Shown: positions 23,030 to 34,428 of the stretch, piece after piece
How the letters are laid out: each line of letters opens with the position of its first letter
Position numbering within the stretch: the stretch's first letter is position 1
Assembly: GCA_023853785.1 (NCBI GenBank)
Contig: JAJIRX010000555.1
Span: 558,001-622,000 of the forward strand
From: Psilocybe azurescens
Lineage: Eukaryota > Basidiomycota > Agaricomycetes > Agaricales > Agrocybaceae
DNA length: 64,000 nucleotides
Reading direction: 5' to 3'
Made by a program: the position numbers and the translations under genes
The notes under the pieces: model-generated
Databases searched by the model: none
Told to the model about the DNA's origin: nothing
Seen by the model: only the letters and a program-made list of their open reading frames with translations

Positions 23030-23544
23030 TGCGAAGAGAAGATAGCGAGTGTTAGAATTAGTAAAGAGCGTGTCGAGAGAGGATGGAGGGGGAGGGAACG
23101 ATAAAGGGGACGGGGACGGGAAGGGGGAACGGAGAAGACTCGTCAGAGCTGACTGTCGCAGTCTGACTTGTGTCCGAGCCGTCATTTCCTCAGAACACCC
23201 TTGTTTGTGTATTTTTGATGTCTCCACTCAGTACATAAAATGAAGTTTGGCTTGAATGCCCGATACCAGACCCATTCTTGAATGTTTTTCTCTTCATTGG
23301 TATTCTATTCATCTAAGCCCTGAACTCGCGCTGCATTAATTGCACTGGAAGCATTTTCCGTCAAGGTTTTGACTCGGTTGTCAAGCCATTGCGCTGCTTA
23401 AAAGTCAACAAGGATCACGCCGCGGCAATCAAATCGGCATCTCTTTCCCCAGGTTTTCAATAGCCGGTCCGGAGCTACTCGTTAACATAGAGTTCTAGTC
23501 GGTTCATCTTCCCAAGCTTGAGCCTCGTTCCTTTCCAGTCAACA
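23030..23544. other. Divergent intergenic region (protease / ADHFE1)
   Basis: 515 bases between two start codons. Near the protease start (23080-23140) it is purine-rich with GGAGGGGGAGGG and GGGGACGGGG tracts. No gene is seen. Confidence 0.4.
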
Positions 23545-25686
23545 ATGGCTGCTTCACGAAACACAATTCTGCGTCTTATTAATGCTTCCCAGAGCTCTGC
23601 CTGTCCTTGTCATGGCTGTCGTCCTGTAGTAACACCCACTAGCCAGCTTCAATCCATCAATCAGTTGAGGAGCTTCGCTACCCCTGTTCAAGCTGTCGAG
23701 AAGGAGTATGCATTCGAGGTACGATTTCCCAAGCTTCATTTTCCATGAGCTCACCTAATTTATGCCTGGCCATAGGTCGCTGCATCTAACTTGAGGTTTG
23801 GCGATGGTGTTACAGCAGAAGTTGGCATGGATCTCAAGAACATGAATGCACGCAAGGTACCATATTCACCTGCACTTGTGTTGCTTACCACTCAATATTG
23901 CACCTCGGGCCTAGGTTGCAGTCTTTACAGATCCCAATGTTTCCAAGCTCAGGCCCATGAAAACGGTACATTCTAAACCTGCTTTCCAACCTTATGAACC
24001 ATCTTCTAATCATATACTATCAGGCTATTGCTGCTCTTGAATCGCAAACCAACCTCCCTTTTGAAGTATACGATAGAGTCGTCGCAGAACCAACTGAGGA
24101 CAGTTGGCGCGACGCCATTGATTGGGCACGCAAGTATGACTTCAGTCACTACTTAGCGTAGGTTTCGCCTTTCTTCCCATATATCTCTCGAATGAATATC
24201 TTGCCAGTGTCGGAGGCGGGAGCGTAATTGACACAGCCAAAGCTGCAAATTTGTAAGATTCCTTTTTCTTTCCTCTCCATTCTTGCGGACTTAAATGTAA
24301 CGCAGGTTCTCCGTGTACAAAGATGCGGATTTGATGGACTTTATCAACGCCCCTGTTGGGAAAGGACTTCCAATTACAAAGGCATTACTGCCTCTCATCG
24401 CTGTTCCTACCACCGCGGGCACTGGTTCAGAGACTACGGGAACTGCAATTCTTGATATCACTTCACGTTCCTTCAAAACTGGTATCGCAAACCGGGCAAT
24501 GAAACCGGTCCTCGGTATTGTGGCAAGTAGCTTGTTGACTTTGCTACATGGTAAAATTAGATGCTGAACAGGACATGAACAGGACTCACTCAACACCGAA
24601 TCTTGTCCGACAGCTGTTCACATTAGTGCAGGTCTCGACGTGTTGTTCCATAGCATGGAAAGCTACACTGCAATTCCGTAAGTGATTTGGTAGCCTATCA
24701 TTCGAGTTTTAATGCGAAATTGCCAGGTATACGGAGCGTACGCCACGCCCGTCGAACCCTGTTCTTCGGCCTGCATATCAAGGAAGCAATCCTGTTGCTG
24801 ATATTTTCTCTCTTTGGGCGCTTGAAACCACGGTTAAATATCTTCCTCGCATAGCCAAAAATCGCGATGATAGCGAAGCTCGCAAACAGATGCTGTGAGT
24901 GTCTTTCTCTACGCGTTGGTTTTGCCTTTAATTGACAAAGTCAACTTAAGGCTTGCGTCTTCTTTTGCTGGTATAGGCTTCGGTAATGCCGGCGTGCATC
25001 TGTGCCATGGCATGAGTTATCCAGTAAGTGTATCAGGTCATACCCTAAGTCCATTAGTCTCAGTGTAGAACATATGCAGATTTCGGGACTCAACAAGAAA
25101 GGTCCCAAATATAAGCATGCAGGTTATGTCACTGATCTTCCTATAATCCCTCATGGTATCAGGTAGAGAATTCCACCATCCTTGTATTCTCCATGGAAGC
25201 TAACCTATGGATGTGCAGTGTTGCCTTGACCGGTCCTGCTGGTAAGAAATCATTACTTTGCGTTCCCGCATTGCATGCTGATTTGGCTTTCTTGAAGTTT
25301 TCCAATTTACTGCACCTTCTTCTCCAGATCGACACCGTCGAGCCCTGGCCATTTTCAATGGGACAACAGTTTCTGACCCGTCCATCACGAGAATTCCTGA
25401 CACAGAGCTTGGTGCCCATCTCTACGAATCAATTGCTCGCTTCCTGGATGGCCTCGGAGTTCCTCGCGGCTTGAAGGCCGTTGGGTTAGTTCTGAGACCT
25501 ACTTCGTTTGCTAGAATTTCGACTGATTGTGATTTTAGATACAAATCAAGCGATATCGAAAAATTGGTTGAGGGCACTCTACCCCAGAGACGTGTGCTTG
25601 ACTTAGCACCCGGAATTGGCGACATCATTGGCTCTGATGGAAAGGAACATTTGACAAAAATCATGGAAAAATCATTGGAATACTGA
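23545..25686 (+). CDS. ADHFE1: Hydroxyacid-oxoacid transhydrogenase, mitochondrial (iron-containing ADH family)
   Basis: About a dozen short exons. The N-terminus ([20 protein letters not shown]) is a mitochondrial presequence. Iron-type alcohol dehydrogenase motifs are present: [43 protein letters not shown] (nucleotide-binding glycine loop), [57 protein letters not shown] and the C-terminal [16 protein letters not shown]. The His of [15 protein letters not shown] and [10 protein letters not shown] fit the metal-binding site. The enzyme transfers hydride from 4-hydroxybutyrate to 2-oxoglutarate. One intron (24523-24582) appears to use a GC donor. Confidence 0.9.
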
Positions 25687-25758
25687 TTTCATGTATATCC
25701 TTCAATCGTGTCAATTACTGCAATCCATACCACCAAACCGTCTGTATTATATGAAATG

Positions 25759-27014
25759 CTATGCCGATGCTGCTTTGTTTTTCACTTGCCGGATGGAGTT
25801 TTCTTTCACCAAATCATCTAATTTGACTTGTGTCCCGCCAAACATGTCGAGCGCACTGTAATCATGACTTAGACGTCTAATTATTAGGCTGGCAGTGAAC
25901 TCAACTCACCTTCCGTATGTTAGATCTACGCGACCCTGGGATAGTCTATCGACAAGCGCCAGGTCGGAAATGTCTGTAGCGAACGGTCAGTCATCCCGTG
26001 CTCTTGCAACACATATTTCCACATACCTTTGGCGCCTCCCGCATAAGTAGTCGGAATGGTGACCCATTCACCAAGTTCTAGAAATCCAATGAGATTGGAA
26101 CACTGATTGGGAAGTTGAGTACTTACTTTGAACTAAATCTTCGTCGATACCTTGACATAATCCCTCGACGTCAGCAGCATGAACAAGGAACTCGCTGCAG
26201 TATTCCGACAACATGTCCAAAGACTCTGTATATTGATGTTAGACCGTATGTAGGAATGACTGAAGAGGTGGACGACCTTTGGACACGCTCATATCTGTGA
26301 TGTCTTGCCATTTGTTCATGGCGACAAGCCATTGATCTCCTCGCCTGCGACAACTAAAAGAAGTTGAGTCGTGTCATAATCCACGATGACGTCAATGGGG
26401 TATATACCTGACATCAACCACTAGGTTTTCTTTTCCAACCGCCGACGATACAGCCTGTAGGCGTTCAAGAGAGAACTTGCCGTCGGGAAAGAGGTAGGAA
26501 GTGACTATGACCTTCGATCACTCGATGAAGCGTTTGTCCTAGAATCTCGAAGAGATAAGAGATTTACTTTGCTAGCGCCTGCATCTATCCAGAACTTGGC
26601 ATTCTTGTCATTAATCCCGCCTCCGACTTGCAGCCCACCTGAACGTCGTCAATCTCATCGTAAGGCGGTGACAGCATTTATGGCCATCGAACCTGGCCAT
26701 GTTGACAATGCCTCGCAAGCAGCATCATCGTTTCCTGGTCCCAGCTTGATAACGTGTCCGCCCAGAAGATCATGTTGTTTATATAGGTTCGCAAATTCTC
26801 CAGCGCTTTGCCTGGTGGAAAGAGTAGCAAGAGAGAGAGATTCAATTATCAATAGAATGATTGTCACTGTCCAGGGTCGAGGAGCACCTTGCGACGAAAT
26901 TAGTTCTCAGCATATCTGGAGACTTGTCGGAAAGAGTTCCCCCACGATTTGTTTTACTTGACCGTTATGGAGGTCGATACATGGTCTGAATAAACTACAC
27001 CGAGGCAAGGTCAT
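25759..27014 (-). CDS. HIS6: Histidine biosynthesis isomerase HIS6 (ProFAR isomerase)
   Basis: Minus strand, starting at 27014 ([19 protein letters not shown]). Family motifs: [20 protein letters not shown] then [92 protein letters not shown]. The enzyme isomerises the ProFAR aminoaldose to the ketose in step four of histidine synthesis. In the first exon QIVG is followed by a one-base shift at the C5 run 26939-26943 (G5 on the coding strand). Six bases would read [19 protein letters not shown], the family sequence. It shares a divergent promoter with RPL35. Confidence 0.9.
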
Positions 27015-27336
27015 GGTTTGGTTGAATCAGAAAGATAAGATGGCACGGGTGTTTGGGTCCGGTCAAGATAAGATAAGATAATTTGGCTTTGTGTGGCGTG
27101 GGATCAACTTTACAGTTCATAGAATAAGGTTCAGGACGCAGATGTGCAAGTGTGAATTTGGTCACCGTAAAGCACGACGCTCTTCAAGGTGAGTAAATTA
27201 TGATTGTGTGCTCTACGATTGGCCATTGCCGCAGGATTGACTAGACACTGTGGAAAAGAGATATTGATCCTGTGGAAATCGGCAGTCGAGATAGAATTTA
27301 TGCTAAATTACATGTCAAATTATAGATCCCACCAAA
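27015..27336. promoter_or_regulatory. HIS6-RPL35 divergent promoter with GATA-box cluster
   Basis: 322 bases between the two start codons. GATA elements occur at 27034, 27067, 27072 and 27077 in the plus orientation (AAGATAAGATAAGATAAT). GATA factors commonly mediate nitrogen control in fungi, which would suit an amino-acid synthesis gene; this link is inference. Confidence 0.45.
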
Positions 27337-27883
27337 ATGGCAAAAGTCAAGGCCTACGAACTCCAATCCAAGTGCGTGCTGAGACAGAATTCGAAGGGGA
27401 TTAAATTGGATATTGAACGACGTGCTTTCTAGGTCCAAGAATGACTTGTCAAAGCAACTTCTCGAGTTGAAGAATGAGCTCCTTACTCTGCGAGTGCAGA
27501 AGATTGCTGGTGGATCAGCGTCGAAATTGACCAAAATGTGATTGTCCCGGTCTTTGAAACATGAAAGAGGGAGTGCTAACATCAATTTATCTTCAGCTCT
27601 GCTGTCCGCAAGTCCATCGCCCGTGTCTTGACCGTCATGAACCAGAAGGCACGTCAAAATCTCCGGGAATACTACAAGGACAAGAAGTTCCTTCCTCTGG
27701 ACTTGCGAACAAAGAAGACAAGGGCTATCAGGCGGCGGTTGACCAAGGTGCGTCTTTAAGTATGCTTTCTCAAACATGCCGTTAACCAACAATTTTTATT
27801 AGCACGAAGCGTCGCTCAAGACCTTGAAGCAGGCCAAGAAGGACGCCAACTTCCCCATCAGGAAGTACGCCGTCAAGGCCTGA
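27337..27883 (+). CDS. RPL35: 60S ribosomal protein L35 (uL29)
   Basis: Four exons (27337-27371, 27433-27537, 27597-27747, 27803-27883) give about 123 residues: [80 protein letters not shown] and [19 protein letters not shown]. This matches eukaryotic uL29 throughout, with its C-terminal basic extension. It sits near the ribosomal exit tunnel. All junction phases work without frameshift, and codon use favours C-ending codons as expected for a highly expressed gene. Confidence 0.96.
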
Positions 27884-28662
27884 GCAGAGGAGTAGAGGAG
27901 TGTTGGACGGCGTCGATTATGGGTTATGCATATGCTGTAACTACATTTGTCCCTCTATTTTTTTTTCTCACTCGACATCGTATCCATGCCACATGACCCA
28001 AACAGTGACTCGTGAGTAATGTGCGGAGAACCGGATTACGTAATTGAAGACGGCGACTTTCTGGGCGAGAAGGGACAGTGAAGGCAGTGAGACTTGCTGT
28101 AGACGAAAACTGAACACTCTGCGCCTGTAGCCCCATCTCGAGGCTGTCGATTTGTTTTGTAGTTCAAGTCTTTCAAATTGCAAATTGTGATCTTGACGAT
28201 CCTCTTACGGCGGCTATCTTGTGATTTGCTTTTACTGGCTGGATACCATCATATTATTAGAGGCTCGATCAATTTATCAGTTCCTTCTGGTGTTGCTTCT
28301 CTCCCTCTCGTTCTCTCACCACCACCATCACCACCACCTTTTCCGGAGAAAACCCTCCTTTATACCCTTTGTGATTGTGGACGTAGGCTGTGTATGATTT
28401 TAAAATATTGACGAATTGATACGACACTGACGACATATCTAATGGTAAGTGTGCTTTACCTCTATTTCTGTTGTCGAGTAATATATGGGTGTGAACGAGT
28501 GTCAAGGCTATCTATCAATCAAGCTTTATGCCTTGATGATGATAATTTGCACGTGGGTGTATATACGTCTTTTCTGGGTTATTCCCCACCCATGAGGTCA
28601 GAGGAGAGAGCGGATTCTCGGCCCCTTCATAATACTAGCCTTCTTTTCTCTCCCCCTTCACC
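27884..28662. other. Intergenic region upstream of Ste20-type kinase
   Basis: 779 bases. It contains pyrimidine-rich tracts (CTCCCTCTCGTTCTCTCACC near 28301-28320) and a CACCAC-type microsatellite after them. A 5' untranslated intron for the kinase gene is possible (ATGGTAAGTG at 28441). No separate gene seen. Confidence 0.4.
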
Positions 28663-31008
28663 ATGTCTCCTAGTCAGATCTTCAGGAGGCAGTCCCAGTC
28701 TGACGACCCCGTTCCACAGCAGAAGGCTCCTCGTTCTTCGCCCCCTTCTCCAAAAGCGGAGTTGAGGGCTCGGCCTCGCGAGCCTTATCCAATTCCAAGC
28801 AGCAATCCGGCTAGCCAGTATACCCTTCTCGAGAAATTGGGCACCGGTAGCTTTGGTACCGTCTACAAGGCAATACACAACGATACAAAGCAGATTGTTG
28901 CTGTCAAACAAATCGGTATGGCTCTCAATGGCTCTTTATCTGGAAGACATCTCAAACGCTTTGTGTAGACCTCGAAGATTCCGACGATGATATCTCAGAA
29001 ATTCAGCAAGAGATAGCCAGTCTTGCTCAATGCGACTCGGAATATGTCACACGGTACTATGGTTCCTTCGTGGTGAATTATAAGCTATGGATCATCATGG
29101 AGTATTTGGCTGGAGGGTCCTGTCTGGATCTGCTCAAGCCAGGCGTTTTCTCGGAAGCGCATATCGCCGTTGTCTGTCGCGAGCTTCTTTTGGGCCTGGA
29201 TTACCTCCACACCGAAGGAACTATCCATCGGGATATCAAGGCAGCCAATGTTCTTCTTTCCTCGTCTGGCAAAGTCAAGCTAGCTGATTTTGGTGTGGCT
29301 GCCCAACTTACCAACACTCTTCGACATACATTCGTGGGAACACCTTTCTGGATGGCTCCCGAAGTAATTCGACAGGCAGGCTATGATGCTAAGGCTGACA
29401 TGTGGAGTTTGGGAATCACGGCCATCGAAATGGCGAAGGGGGAACCGCCGCTCGCCGAATACCATCCCATGCGAGTATTATTCTTGATACCGAAAGCCAA
29501 ACCCCCAGTCTTGGAAGGCCCATTCTCTGTCACCTTCAAAGATTTCGTAGCTCAATGTTTGACTAAGGACCCTAAACTTGTAAAGCTTATCCCTCATGTG
29601 ACCGGCTATTCCCAACTTACATGATATTCACTTTTTAGCGCCCCAGCGCCAATGAATTGCTTCAGCATCGATTCATCCGCACAGCCAAGAAGACTTCGTA
29701 TCTAACAGAACTGATCGAACGATACCAGGATTTCCGAGCACGTTCTCCGGCCAAGAATCAAGTTAACCACAATTCATTCAGGGCCAATGCAACATGGAAT
29801 GCCAACGACACTATGAGAAGCGACTGGAATTTTGATACGGTCAAAACGATGTCGGCTCTGGGCACCTTTCGTGGTACCATTAATGACCTGTCTATGCCTC
29901 CAGGCATGGTGGCTGAGGATGACGACGAATCGCTCTACGATGCCGACGGCCAGGAATCAATCGATACGGGCGCTGCAACCAAAGGCAGTGACCCTATTGG
30001 ATCGAACCCTTTAGGCATGAACCCTGACGCTGCACATTCAACCGTCATAATCAAGACACCTCTGTCACAAGACATTCCGGATCCCGAAGAAGCACCACCA
30101 GGTTACTAGATGCTCATTTTTTCCCTCGTTCCGCGAGTAGCTGAATTAGCTTTTCGCAGGTGCTCCTCCCGCTTATTCCGGCTCTGTACGCTCTTCCCGT
30201 CGCGCTTCTTATGCCGCTCGTACTTCTCTAGATGGGCCAGGGACTGTTCTAAGAGCAGCTGATTTAGGTACCGGAGTTGACACAATACGACCTGTCAAAA
30301 AGGTAGATGGCCTCGGATCCCTGCGTTTATCTTCAGAGTTCGTTGGAAGTATACGAAAAGAAGGGGGCGCCTCGTCACCGCGTTCTCCGACGGCTCCTTC
30401 GCATAAACGTAACACAAGCGAGATTGCCCACGCAGGCCGATCCCTGGTCGACGAAATCGTTCTTCCTATCTTGGGCCAGGTAAGTAAACATTGCCTTCTC
30501 TGTATCAGCATTTCATGTAGTTAATGAATTCACTCAGCAAATTCACGATGACATGGACGCACGAGAGATCGAATCTCTCAGCATGCTACAAAGAGGATTT
30601 GCTGAACTCAAGGACGCCAATCCTGAGCTCGCATATAATGTGATCTTGGACATCTTACAAGGAATCAACGAGTATGCATACAATCTCTCTCCGACTGTTT
30701 TCTATGACCCACATCTCGTATCTAGAAACTCTGCAATAAAACAGCATGTCCAAACATCACGAGGGCTGTTCCCTCACAAACGAATTATACGCAAGAGTGA
30801 GATGACGGCCAAGGGCCTAGTTGTTACCGAGGAGCTGGAAGAAATCTCTGGTTTACCCTCGACATCAAGTCCTACAACGTCAGTCAACTCTCAATCACCA
30901 ACGATACCTCCGGAATCTCCATCACGAAAGTCGCCTATCGCAGAATTGCTCTACATGCGCTGGCTGGAAGGCCTGAAACTCAAATGGCCAAATATCCTGT
31001 CCTCTTAA
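28663..31008 (+). CDS. Ste20-like protein kinase, germinal-centre kinase group
   Basis: The kinase domain lies near the N-terminus: [20 protein letters not shown] (P-loop), [20 protein letters not shown] (VAVK lysine), [26 protein letters not shown] (catalytic loop), [24 protein letters not shown] and [14 protein letters not shown]. The DLEDSDDDI motif and GTPFWMAPE place it in the GCK-III (MST3/YSK, Kic1/Sps1-like) group. A disordered middle is followed by a conserved C-terminal helical block ([36 protein letters not shown]). Introns split DLED, DPKLRPSANE, the EEAPPGGAPP region and the GINEN region. Such kinases act with Mo25-type scaffolds upstream of NDR kinases; CBK1 is encoded 10 kb away. 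Confidence 0.88.
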
Positions 31009-31750
31009 TTTATTGCCTTTCCATTTTCCTGCCATATTGATATTTTATTTTTGGACATTGCTTTCGCCTGTTCGCCCCACACTCTTCGGAAGGATTCGTT
31101 GACATCTAATGGCGTGTATATAATAATATGTGATCGACCGAGTTAGCCTTTTCTCGCTTTCATCTCCCCCTCTTTGACCTTTGCCAGTACTTTTTGTATT
31201 CCACAAAACATATCACCCCAGATCACTTCCTGTCTCAGGCCTTACTAACGATATTTACGACCCATGAAGCAATGACAAATGATGGTTCTCTCTGACTTGC
31301 TTCGCTATAAAATCAACTCAGTGATTGAAATTTACAAATGCTCTCTGGCAAGGTAAGTATAACGTCTTTAGCAGCACTTCTTCAACCATCTAGTAAGTAC
31401 AGGCAGTCTTGCCAGAGTCTCTAGCTATAAAAGCCGCTCCAATTCGTACAGTGGGTAGTGTGCGTCGCAAAAGCATGAGGGATTATCGATTAATATTGGG
31501 TGAACAATATCATCTATGTTGAATACAATGGGAGATGGGTAAGAAATTAAGGTATTACGTATATGTCGCGAGGTCAAGGATAATGAATGGTGTCCCGAAA
31601 TTTGGTTTTTTTTAAGTAGAAAAACGTCCGTGAGTAGATAAATAGCAAGTACTGACGAAAGCGAAAGTCCGCTACTGGTATATGAGGATCAGGAAGAAAG
31701 CAGTTGTAATATGTAGAATAGAAGAGTCCATCGATGTATTGTTGAGGCTA
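31009..31750. other. Convergent 3' intergenic region
   Basis: 742 bases between the ends of the Ste20-like kinase and the chitin deacetylase genes. AT-rich, with no gene or repeat recognised; likely 3' untranslated regions. Confidence 0.4.
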
Positions 31751-33405
31751 TTATGAACTGAGAATGAGAACACTAGCTACGCAGGATATCAGAAAAGAGA
31801 TGCGGGCGGATGTGGACAGGATAATTCGGAGAGCTGCTGAACTCTTCGTCGAGCCCAAACCAACACCGATGGCAGCTATTGCTGAAGCGCTAGGCGAAAT
31901 TGCACTATATGTCGACGATCCTGTAGGTGTAGGAGACGCAGTCAACTCCGTCGTATGGGAAGGTTCCGCCCGAAAAACTATGCCGTCCGGGTACACGTCT
32001 TCAGAATCCGAGTTTTGGGAGTTTTGATAGGCGCGGCCGTCTCCTAAAGCTTTGGCAAGAGAAGCAAAACTCCATCCATTCGATATGATCTGAGGGAACG
32101 CAGCAATGAACGCATTGACCATCATGTCTGTCAATTCGTGCTGGAGAACCATAAGACCTGGACTTTTGGGGGCTAGAAGGAGAACAATCAGATTTTCCTT
32201 TCGAATGAGTTACAGAAACGATAAGTAGTTGAACGTACAGGCCAGAAATCCTGTCATGGCGGTTCCTATCGATTGTGGTGTTCCATTCCAGTCGTCAGTA
32301 CTAAGAGCCGTTCTTTAGTTAATAGTTTCCGAGGCTAAAGGGGTGATTCAGCTCACTCGTAATTCCATATCACAGTCTGCAGGCCAAACACCTATCATAA
32401 CAATTGTGGGATGACCCAATCTTGCTAACTAGTATAAATGACGCACCTCTTTGGCAATGGCGCTTACTCTTACATCTGAATCACCATAAGGGGGCCTCCA
32501 GTACTTTGCAACCCTGCCTCCCGTTGAATTGTATATCATTTCCATTGTCCACCCGAGCTGTGAGACAAATGAAAGGTCAACAGAAGAATGAGAATTGAGA
32601 TCGAGATGGACGTACTTGACCCACGATTTGAAGGTTGCTGAGAGTGGTCATGTAAGGGTGAGTCCAGGTGTGCACTGCAAGATCATTCCCTGAATTAATT
32701 ATCGCCAAGAGCTGCGTGGGATGGTAGAGCATCTTGATGCCAATCATAAAATGTGTAGTAGTCTGGTTAACTGAAGTCAAGAAATCGACGAGCATTGGCG
32801 TCGACTAATTCAAAACGTTTGAATATCTATCCACATAAAAAATGAACATGAGACTGACAGGAGTAGGGCCATCGTCAAAAGAGCTCGCAAAAACGCCATC
32901 GGGAGAGTCCCAGATGGCACCTGGAATTCGACATTTATATGTTGAGGAACAAACCTGGGGGCTACTGGGGTTGACGCCAAAGGGGTAGGCCGGACTAACC
33001 CCTTGAGTATTTGTCGATTGCGGGATATCCGGGATCTTTCCAGCTGCAACAGCTGCATCGAGAGCGTTAACCCACTCTGCTGGAAGCAAATCGGGGTCAG
33101 GGGACCAGGTGGATATCCATTAGCCCAGGCTATTATAGAGTGAATGAAGCATCAGTGAATCTGAATGTGCAAAATACGTATAGGAAGGGCATACCTGGAG
33201 TGCCTACAGGAGCATAATCTGAGCCGCCTTGATGCGAGCGCTTAAATAACGCGTGGACTGGATGATCCTGATCGTGATACCAGTCTTCTGGAAGCGCTTT
33301 GCGGGAAAGGTGGGAACGATGAGGGTCGTCAGTGGTAGGACGCGTCGGTACGGCTGCGACGCCCATTATTAGGAAGGAGAAAAAATAAATTGTTGGGGAA
33401 AGCAT
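31751..33405 (-). CDS. Chitin deacetylase, GPI-anchored (carbohydrate esterase family 4)
   Basis: Starts at 33405 with a signal peptide ([20 protein letters not shown]). The CE4 motifs appear in order: SSFDDGPTP (catalytic base and metal Asp), [13 protein letters not shown] (metal His pair), [28 protein letters not shown] and [10 protein letters not shown] (catalytic His). The C-terminus is Ser/Thr-rich and ends in a hydrophobic segment ([16 protein letters not shown]), which fits a GPI signal. Such enzymes convert cell-wall chitin to chitosan. One frame break is seen: YPPGP and [10 protein letters not shown] are out of phase by a base at the G4 run 33100-33103; five bases would read [15 protein letters not shown]. 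Confidence 0.9.
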
Positions 33406-34428
33406 TCTGTGAGCAGACAGAGTGTCGATTACACGGCAAAGCCGATCGAAATGTGGAAAGAAGACACAAGAAGTTCTCAGAGCTCTGGATTTCCGGGGGA
33501 AAGCAACCGCAGGATGCTACCTGCACGCAGGAAGGGTGAGAGGACGGAGGTGGGGCGAACAATAGGCAAGTCATCGCTTCAAGCGCCTGTATTTTATATC
33601 TAATCCGCTTGAGGCAACCCTCATGATCGTAGCTTACGCACTATAAGTACTTAAGTAGACCTCTGTCGATACATAGTCGTCGCCGCAAGGCATTCTGTGC
33701 TCAGCAGTCGTTGACCAGTTGAAGATCTGAGTCCCGTGCGGCAGAAACCACCGTAACGCAAAGGCCAAGGACGATATAACTTGGAACGACCATACTGTCT
33801 CGTCGTCAGAATAAGACAAAATACATCCTTGAGTATTCTCTGCCAGTTGGTAGTGGATGAGGGCTAATTTATAGTGGATGGACGCGAGCATACAACATGA
33901 CCGAGTATAGCTTCGCTCTAACGGAGGTCACCCGTCAGACATTTAAATCTTGTGTGCCGGATTTCGGCATGGGAAACCATTATGCGCTGAAACACAGGCC
34001 ACCGCTTTCTCCACCTCTGAGTCCAAGTAGCTGAATTAATGTCCAGCGGGACAACTAAGAGACTAGAGATAATTTGATGTGATGGTGAACGGCGAATGAC
34101 TTTTACGATTAGAATGCGTCTTGAGTGGGGGACCTCCAGCTCATCATCTGATTCATTGTTCTTCATCATTATGCGGGCTTTGCTATATATGAGCGATTGG
34201 CAGATAATGGCAAGGGGCTACAGACCCTGCTGGTCCCAAAATATCCTCCGTGTCTTACTTCGTAAAGCCATAAAGATCAGATTATACTATGACCATGTTA
34301 TCATGTTATTCAGTAATGCTACGTCCACATAAATAAATATTCGAGTAAGCCGATCAACGGGGTATGCATACAATTGACCCGATGGACTCAAAATTAACAG
34401 ATAACTAGTTGAATGAATCATGTCGATT
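33406..34428. other. Intergenic region without recognised gene
   Basis: About 1 kb between the chitin deacetylase start and the TFIIF alpha stop. Short frames (33409-33603, 33634-33891, 33918-34169 and 34096-34332) lack known domains and partner exons. No inverted or tandem repeat noticed. Confidence 0.4.
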
